Positions 57,152 through 64,000 of a stretch of 64,000 bases of DNA are shown here, piece after piece (position 1 is the first letter of the stretch; every line of letters starts with the position of its first letter). This stretch comes from Hirundichthys speculiger (Eukaryota > Chordata > Actinopteri > Beloniformes > Exocoetidae): positions 248,001 through 312,000 of the forward strand of contig JAGFBZ010000817.1 in NCBI GenBank assembly GCA_018398805.1, written 5' to 3'. The translations under genes and the position numbers were made by a program. The notes below the pieces were generated by a model. The model was not told the DNA's origin. It saw only the letters and a program-made list of their open reading frames with translations, and made no database searches.

Positions 57152-59381
57152 GTATGAAATGGCCACAGCTTTTAAAATTTCAATGTTTAGCTAAAATAAT
57201 TGGTAAATATGTGGTTACCGTCAAAACTGGCTTGTGATAATAGAACCGTATTGTTCACGTTGCAGACAGAGTTGGCGTTTCGCTACGACGTTCACCCAAC
57301 TAAAGAACAATGGCTAGCTTAGCTAACGCTGCCGTTCGGGATGTGTCTAATGGCCAGTTTCAAACTGGAACATCAGTCGGGGAAAGGGAAGGCGTGTCAG
57401 CCTCGTAGGCCGAAGCCCTTGTGCTACTAACTGTAAACGTTAAAACTGCTAAATGGTTAAGTGTGCTCGTGGTTAACTTGGGTATATAATAACGAGAGAA
57501 ATATATTGTTCCCGCTGGATCAGTGCCGTTTCTAAATATGGAATGTTTTACAGATTAATCTAATTTTACTCGTTTAATAAGACGGGTAACACGGATCAAT
57601 AACATTTCGTTGACACAGTGGAAATTAAGTTACGTCTTTTATTGGCAGGTGTCAGTTACTTTGTTAGGAAAATTATGAGACGTATCACACCCTCAGACGG
57701 CCAGTTAGCCACGTTAAACTATGCGCACGTTTTTAAAGGTGTGTAGTTGAAAGAGATCTGCAATGGTGTGTTAAATACGTACACTTGGGATTAGAACGAA
57801 AGAGTGACGATGAAAATTGTCATCGCCCTCATCTGATTTTGTAGAAGTCGTTTGACTCGAGCTTCTGTTTCAGGAAATAGTTGGCGCCATGCTGGAAACT
57901 AGTCTCGAGGGCCTAGCTACAACCGCTGGCTCTCACTGACTCAGAGTTTCTCGCTTTATAAATGTCCGCGTGAGTTGAAGAATAGCACGTCTGGGTCAAC
58001 GTATTGCAGGAAATTTTGACAGTAATAACAGTTTTCAACGTCCAAATGCCCTTTTCATGTTCAGTTTCCGCTTGTTAGGCAAGCCACAGGTACAGCGATG
58101 GGTGTGGTGAGCGAGCCCGAGAGGAAGGGGGGCGCTTCTGCCCTGAAGCGAGACAGCTACACCAGATCAAGTGACTGCAGCTTGGATTCTTTTAGAAAGA
58201 GTTTTATGATGGAAATTTACACACGACCTAAACCTTTGCGAATTTAGTTTAATTGAACTCTGCACTTCGATTGGTTCCTCCGAAACTGTGACACTTCCTA
58301 ATCCCTTATCTGGACATCTTTCTGCTAGAGTATAAAGAATATATTAAAGAAAGGGCACAACCATTAAAACAATACAAATGATGGAGGCTTGACAACAAAG
58401 ATTTCAACTAATGATTTCAGTTTTTGTCCCCATTTTTCTCTCTCTTTCAGGGGTTTTCTGGGTTACTTAGCATGTTATTCAGATTATTTATTTTTTTTAA
58501 AGTTCTATAGGTTATGTAAAGAATTCTTCTCTTTTTTTTTCTCTTATGTATGTCCAGATGTATTTTGATCGTGTTCCACTGAATTAATTCTGGAATGAAA
58601 AAACTAATTGATTCTTTACAAACCCAATAGCAGGTTTTGATGGGTCAGACAGATGTAGGTTGTTGTGTGAATTCCTCTTTACAAGCTAAATCTACATTCA
58701 TCCTTTAACACCCTGTTCATTTTTGAAAGGACTATATTTTTCTGATTTTAAGAAGCGGGGGGGGGGGGGGGGGGGCATAACTTTTCACATGCAAAGTTGA
58801 ATGACGATGATATGATGCACACTGATAGTTTAGACAGTACTCAAATGGTGACACTTGGACGGTTGAATTTCTAATTTATTTTGCTGAAACAAAATTTTTG
58901 CTAATTGCCCATTCTTATTTGATAGATTAATTTTAAGCACTGAAAAATATAAATCAAATGTCTGTTAAGACACCTGGTCAATGCATACTCTTGTGCTCAC
59001 TTTCCATGTTTGATAGATACCTCTTGTAAGACATTCCTTTCTGATTTTCCTCTGGTGCTTCTAGTTTTAAATGACCTCTGTGTGCAAAAGGGTTTTTTCT
59101 TGACCAGGTACTTCCAAGGAAATCAGTTAAATGGTTGTCCACCTGAGTTAAGAAAAATATTTAAAAGGACTGGCGCTTCTGGATGTATTCCATTTCATAG
59201 GCTTCAAAATAATTGTTTTTTTTAAAATTGATATCCACGTTTGTGTCATTAATTGCTCTTGAATAGATATAGATGCTTAACCTCAGCTGAATGAGTTTAA
59301 TTTACTCTCAACTGTCTTTTTTTATTTATTTTTTTATCTCTTCTTCTCCCCCCCCCCATTTTCCACTTTGCTTTCCTCCAG
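57152..59381 (+). other. ywhaz: ywhaz intron 1
   Basis: No gene seen. The first 0.9 kb is CpG-rich. A run of 19 G lies at 58757-58775. An 18-base match to the end of the first coding exon lies near 57749-57767. Confidence 0.7.
58757..58775 (+). repeat. Run of 19 G
   Basis: Uninterrupted guanine tract in ywhaz intron 1; length is likely variable or uncertain in sequencing. Confidence 0.95.
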
Positions 59382-59693
59382 TGAGCAGTCATGAGCGAGG
59401 CACCTTTGAAGGAACTGGTTCAGAAGGCCAAGCTGGCCGAGCAGGCTGAGCGCTATGATGACATGGCCTCTGCAATGAAAGCAGTGACAGAGGACAGCGA
59501 CCAGCTGTCGAACGAGGAGCGCAACCTGCTGTCAGTGGCCTACAAGAACGTTGTGGGTGCCCGCCGCTCCTCTTGGCGTGTCGTGTCCAGCATTGAACAG
59601 AAGTCGGAAGGCAGCGAGAGGAAGCAGGCCATGGCCAAGGAGTACCGGGAAAAGATTGAGTCTGAGCTGAAAGAGATCTGCAATGATGTTCTG
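59382..59693 (+). CDS. ywhaz: ywhaz first coding exon
   Basis: Exon from the acceptor at 59381 to the GTGAGC donor at 59694; coding from 59391. No in-frame upstream ATG lies in the exon. Coding GC is clearly higher than in the flanking AT-rich introns. Confidence 0.95.
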
Positions 59694-62600
59694 GTGAGCT
59701 TTTCTTATGTTAGGGTAGTAGCTGCTGACTTTGAGTCTTTAGTGGCTTTTTTTCCTCCTATTTGTTTCAGGTGTGTGTACTTTGAATCACAAATATGATT
59801 TTATGCAAAATAATGTTTGTTTTGTGCCCTTAAAATAGGAAAAAAGGCATTATTTTTTTTATTATATAATATGCCGCTGAATCACTAATCAGTTTGATTT
59901 TAATTCAGTTAAACATGTCATGTTTTAAAGTAGAACAAAAATGCTTTGAGGTACAACTAAGGACATGAAGGTGAGGAATAACTTGGACCTGAAACCAACT
60001 AGCAGGCAAAGCAGCAATTTACAGTTTGTAAGTTTGTGGTTTCAGTTTAGCGAAAAAATGAATTGAGACTATGTAAAGTGTATGTTGTTAATCTCTTCAA
60101 ACAGCTTATGTTTTAATTTGGTCCATAATTTGTGATCATATACTTAACCAGATTGTTCAGCAGTATGTGAGGTGACAAACTTGTAAAGCCTATTAAGTCA
60201 GCCTGATTTGGAAGTCCTGCAAGGAATCCTGCTGTACAGTCTAATGCAATCCCATGTAACTCGACGAAAACATATCTTTATGAATTTAAAATGCTTAATT
60301 TTTTCCCGCTAACAAAGCACATATTGAGGTTATCAATTATATGCTCTTTGCTAAATAAAAAGTATAGTTTTTGTTCCAATAAGGAACAATAACTAATAGA
60401 CCAAAATATTAGGAATGTTAATGGAGTCCAATGCAGTATTATCACATGAGACTGTTTCTTTGAAGTAGGGTTGTGTCAAGTATTTGGCAGTAGATGGTGA
60501 CTCACCTGCAACTGATAGTAGCCAGACCACTCCTAACAGTCACAGAGGATTTGACACAGGTGAGCCAAGCTACCTGCTGCTCAGACCAGGCCCAGTGTAA
60601 AAGAGTTTTCTAAAACATTTTTTGACGGTGAAACTGAAGGCCAGACTGAGTGGGCTGACCGTTAACTACAGGTAGGACACCAAGTGCTCTAAAAATACTT
60701 CAACACAGCCCCATTTAAGAAATAAAGTATTCTCTTAATGCTAAAATGTACAGCTGAGTTAATCCCAGTCTGACAGTATCAATGTGAAATGAAATGTTGG
60801 GCTTCATGTCAGTAGTACAGGTTTCTCTAAGGTTTGTGTTATTTAAACTATAACTCTGGAGTGTTTACAACAACGTACTTGTATACGTTGGCCTTTGTAG
60901 TCCAAAGATCATTCAAGGTGCTTTTACAACGCAATGTTTGAGGTTATTTGCAGATTATGTGTTTGTTTTAATTTTGTGGTTGTTTGCATGTATTGAGCAT
61001 AATTTCCACATAATTTACAGCACAAAAGGCAACATGTAGACAAAGAATGCCTGTCATTCAATATTTTAGTTTCCCCCATAATGCAGTTCTCCATTACTAG
61101 AGTAAAACATGTAGTAGAAAGCAATAGTCTTTTCCTGTTGCATTACCTTAGGCAAGGTGCTTATGATTATTCAAACAATGACCCAAAAAAAGAGGGAAAG
61201 AAATGCATACAGAGATAGTTCAGTGTATGATATAGCTCATAATTTTGTGTAGTATCAAAGCAAACTGCTTTTCCTCCTTATTGGTAGTAAATCATACTCA
61301 ACAAAAACCAGTCAGTTTCATAAATGTTTGAGATATCCCACAAATCAAACCACCTAATTTGTCCAGAATAAACAGTATTATTTTTCTACTGGCTTCACTG
61401 TTTACCATGACATGGTTGTTTTATCTCTCTGATTATAAGTTATTTGATATTGTCCTTTTTAGAATATGATTTCTTTAACTACCAGTAAGACCTACGGTAC
61501 TCTTCCTCTCTCAGCTTCTGTATTATCTGCCTGGTGATGACTCAAAGTCTTAATCCTGTAATTACAGAAGCTGACCCACAAACATTCTGCATTGCTGACC
61601 TCCACCCTAGCCAGCAGTTTTATGAAGGCTGACAGAGAGGGATGACAGTAAAATGGCTAGATGAGATGAACAGGGCAATTTTAAGGCTGGTGTTTACTTG
61701 ATGTAAACTAGTTTGTCAGGTTTTGTCAAGTGACAGAAGGAGTCTTCATCTCTTCTGAATGGTCGTGATCAATAAGCCAGCTGTCAGACATAAATACCCA
61801 AGTAAAGTAATATAAAGGCGGAAAAAAATTTGGTTCAACCCAGCAAGCTTCAGGTTTTCTGGTAATTTTGTTTTTGGTGTAAATCTGATAAAAGAAGTCA
61901 CAATGTGTCTCATACTTGCAATATGAGTTTTAAATGCCTAAATCTACACAGAGGCCTGACTCGTGTATTTGGGGGGAATATGGCTGTATTGCTCTTTTGA
62001 AATCAAAAGGCTTTTCCATCTTTTAAAATACCTTTAATTCATTTGAATTTAACAAGTTTAAACAAAAGGGTGAAATTACATTCAGTGCACAGTTATGGTG
62101 TAGATTTCATTGTTCTGTACCCTGTCATGCTTGCAGTCTGATTATAGCTATGTCCTTGCCAGTGGCCCAGTTCTACATTCAGATCCCGGAGGACTTCCCT
62201 GATCCCTCACACAAGTTTGAGAATTCAGAAAAATACAGGCTTTTGTTAGCTTGTTTATTTCATTATGCTTGTAATATACAAGTAATCTGTGTGATGAAGA
62301 GAAGAGCATATAAAATAGACCTTCCAAGAATCCATACTCCTTTATGCATGTGGAATGTTGGTCAGTGTTAGAGCTATTATTACACACTGGTGTTTGTAGT
62401 AGGATCCTACATGATGTCTGTACTTCATATGACATGTTCTGCCTCTGAAACTCAGGCTTAGTTAGTTATGACTTCAATGTTGAGTGTTAATCAGGTCCAA
62501 AAATTATTTATTTTTAGAAATCAGTAACATTTGTAGGACATCATCTTGGCTTTGGTGAAGAGTTTTGCTTCTGTTAGTTACTTTTTAACCCCTACTTCAA

Positions 62601-63514
62601 CTGTTGTGAAAGAAATTGCAAATCAGCACAGAAATTGCATCAAAATACATTGCAGCCATGAAGAGATCAGTTTTGTACTTGAAATTAAGTACTGATGCTT
62701 TTTTTTTTTTTTTTTTTTTAAGAGAGTCTAATCCTTTTTAGCCCCTTGCACTTAAATATAGTGGACATGGTGTTAGGGTATAGTCCTGCCACTTATCATA
62801 GTTACTGCTCTCCTCCAGCTCCATTCAAGCTGTCAAGTGCTACGTGGTTGCAATGTAGAGAGCTGAAGTGCACTCTGAGTGACCTACTTCCTCATCAGTT
62901 CAGTAGCTTGACTCTCCTCTTTCTCCACCCCAGCCAGTCCTCACCCATGTTCTCAGTCCTTCCCATCTCTTTACTCACCATCCCTTTCCTCTCAACTCCT
63001 TTCAGTCCCTGCTTGTCTTTTCAGCCCAACCCCATGCTTTCATGTTATTCACATCTAGAAAAGCCCACACCCCTTCAGTGGTCCCTGAAGCATCTGTGAT
63101 GTAGCTCAGCCAAATTCACTGGCTGAAGCCCACAGGCAACAGGAGGCAGCCAGCTTGTCCGACGATAAATAATTCCTTTACATTTCGATCTTTTTTTTTT
63201 TTTTTTTTTTTTCCTTGAACAGGTTGAAATAGCCAGTGACTATGTAGAGTAGATGGCTAAAAATAGTCAATTTGAGGGGTAATGTGTTTATTAAAAAAGA
63301 GAGAAATTCAAGCATAATTTTGACAGTACATTACAGTAACGGGTATCTTCTGTTCTTTTCTAAAAGCCTGTTTTTCTTTTTCTGCCACAGGGTCTCTTGG
63401 ACAAGTTTCTCATTCCCAAAGCAACTGCTGCAGAGAGCAAAGTCTTCTATTTGAAAATGAAAGGAGATTACTATCGCTACTTGGCTGAAGTGGCTACAGG
63501 GCAGGAGAAGAAAG
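59391..63514 (+). CDS. ywhaz: 14-3-3 protein, beta/zeta type, first two coding exons (partial)
   Basis: Phosphoserine/threonine-binding dimeric adaptor. Exon 59391-59693 starts at ATG after a cctccag acceptor at 59381 and encodes 101 residues ([20 protein letters not shown] ... EICNDVL). Exon 63391-63514 adds [20 protein letters not shown] then [20 protein letters not shown] and leaves in phase 1; later exons are outside the window. The 14-3-3 signature [11 protein letters not shown] is at residues 44-54, and phosphopeptide-pocket residues K52, R59, R130 and Y131 correspond to zeta K49, R56, R127 and Y128. The N-terminus is three residues longer than human zeta (MDKNELVQKAK). Sequence alone fits beta or zeta; [10 protein letters not shown] and EKFLI/DKFLI-type residues, with znf706 and grhl2 beside it, favour ywhaz. 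It is a somewhat divergent copy. Confidence 0.93.
59694..63390 (+). other. ywhaz: ywhaz intron 2
   Basis: AT-rich, with T runs near 62699-62719 and 63190-63212. No exon, known repeat with termini, or RNA gene recognised; short frames here look like chance. Confidence 0.7.
63391..63514 (+). CDS. ywhaz: ywhaz second coding exon
   Basis: 124 nt between tctgccacag and the GTACAC donor, phase 0 in and phase 1 out. Position and size match the corresponding vertebrate 14-3-3 exon. Confidence 0.95.
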
Positions 63515-64000
63515 GTACACTTTCTAGTCTTTTTTTGGATGTGAGATATGTAACATTGTTGACTTCAATAATCTATCAAACTGACAATATTTATTTATAC
63601 TATTTGTATGATGATGTTCCTTCAAGCTTTCTTCTGATCCATGGTTTTGTGACAAAGATGTGGTGATGAGTTCAAGAGATTTTCTGACATGTTGTCTTGC
63701 GATAATCAGTGAGCCAGTCAAAACTGTAGGCAGGTCTGTTTTAGCAGTTAGAAATGAGGTTTCTCAACATTTTTACTCTTGATAAATGGGTAGCGTGGGA
63801 ATGGATTCTTATAAAGATATTGTGTCTATAGTAACAAGCACAGTTGTCGTCGATTCTTGAAAAAAATGAAAAAACATTTAACTTAGTTCAAAGTCTACTA
63901 GTGCCGTTTTTTTGGCTGTTAAAGAGGACAGGCAGCAGCTGCACCATTATTGAGACAAAAATGTAGATGTATATATTTTTTTATTTTAATAATTATTTTT

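Noticed and set aside
59391..63514. Assignment as ywhaq beside grhl1 and hpcal1 (2p25-like block)
   Set aside because: znf706 and neurocalcin delta place the block with 8q22.3; [12 protein letters not shown] fits zeta/beta, not theta.

Overview
This is nuclear DNA of a ray-finned fish, most likely a teleost. It has spliced genes with GT-AG introns, coding exons that read as vertebrate proteins, and intergenic DNA full of Tc1/mariner, piggyBac-like, LINE, Penelope-like and Ty3/Gypsy-type relics typical of fish genomes. There are no bacterial features, no CRISPR array and no rRNA or tRNA gene that I can support. Short ATG-to-stop frames on both strands are mostly chance or transposon debris; the real genes are built from small exons.

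Four genes are recognisable. (1) ncald (neurocalcin delta), + strand: the last two coding exons, 8090-8195 and 10036-10133; earlier coding exons lie left of the window. (2) grhl2 (grainyhead-like 2), - strand: all 16 coding exons, from the ATG at 38466 to the stop at 23487. (3) znf706, + strand: complete 76-residue protein in two coding exons, 41227-41361 and 42280-42375. (4) A 14-3-3 gene, + strand, best called ywhaz from its position: first coding exon 59391-59693, second 63391-63514, remainder beyond the right edge. Order and orientation (ncald+, grhl2-, znf706+, ywhaz+) match the human 8q22.3 block NCALD-GRHL2-ZNF706-YWHAZ as a mirror image, which is what separates these paralogues from HPCAL1, GRHL1 and YWHAQ on 2p25.

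Layout: 1-8089 is ncald intron holding a Tc1 relic interrupted by a TTAA-flanked piggyBac-like element. 8090-10133 is the ncald 3' coding end. 10.1-22.4 kb is 3'UTR/intergenic with a broken Tc1 element, a duplicated 331-bp segment, a nested MITE complex and a Penelope-like fragment. 22.4-38.9 kb is grhl2, with MITEs and Tc1 relics in its introns. 40.2-43.8 kb is znf706. 44-57 kb is a gene-free retroelement and transposon graveyard. 57-64 kb is the ywhaz 5' part with a CpG-containing promoter.

The most notable points are these. The grhl2 copy carries three coding indels relative to its family, one with an in-frame stop, plus unusual substitutions in the normally conserved DNA-binding region and a 36-codon exon extension; it is either a decaying duplicate or an assembly with indel errors. 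A near-identical 366-bp MITE pair in inverted orientation flanks grhl2 exons 9-12, an arrangement that could favour exon circularisation. A 331-bp segment fills a gap inside a Tc1 element. I found no wholly new biological system; all interpretation is by eye, without database search.
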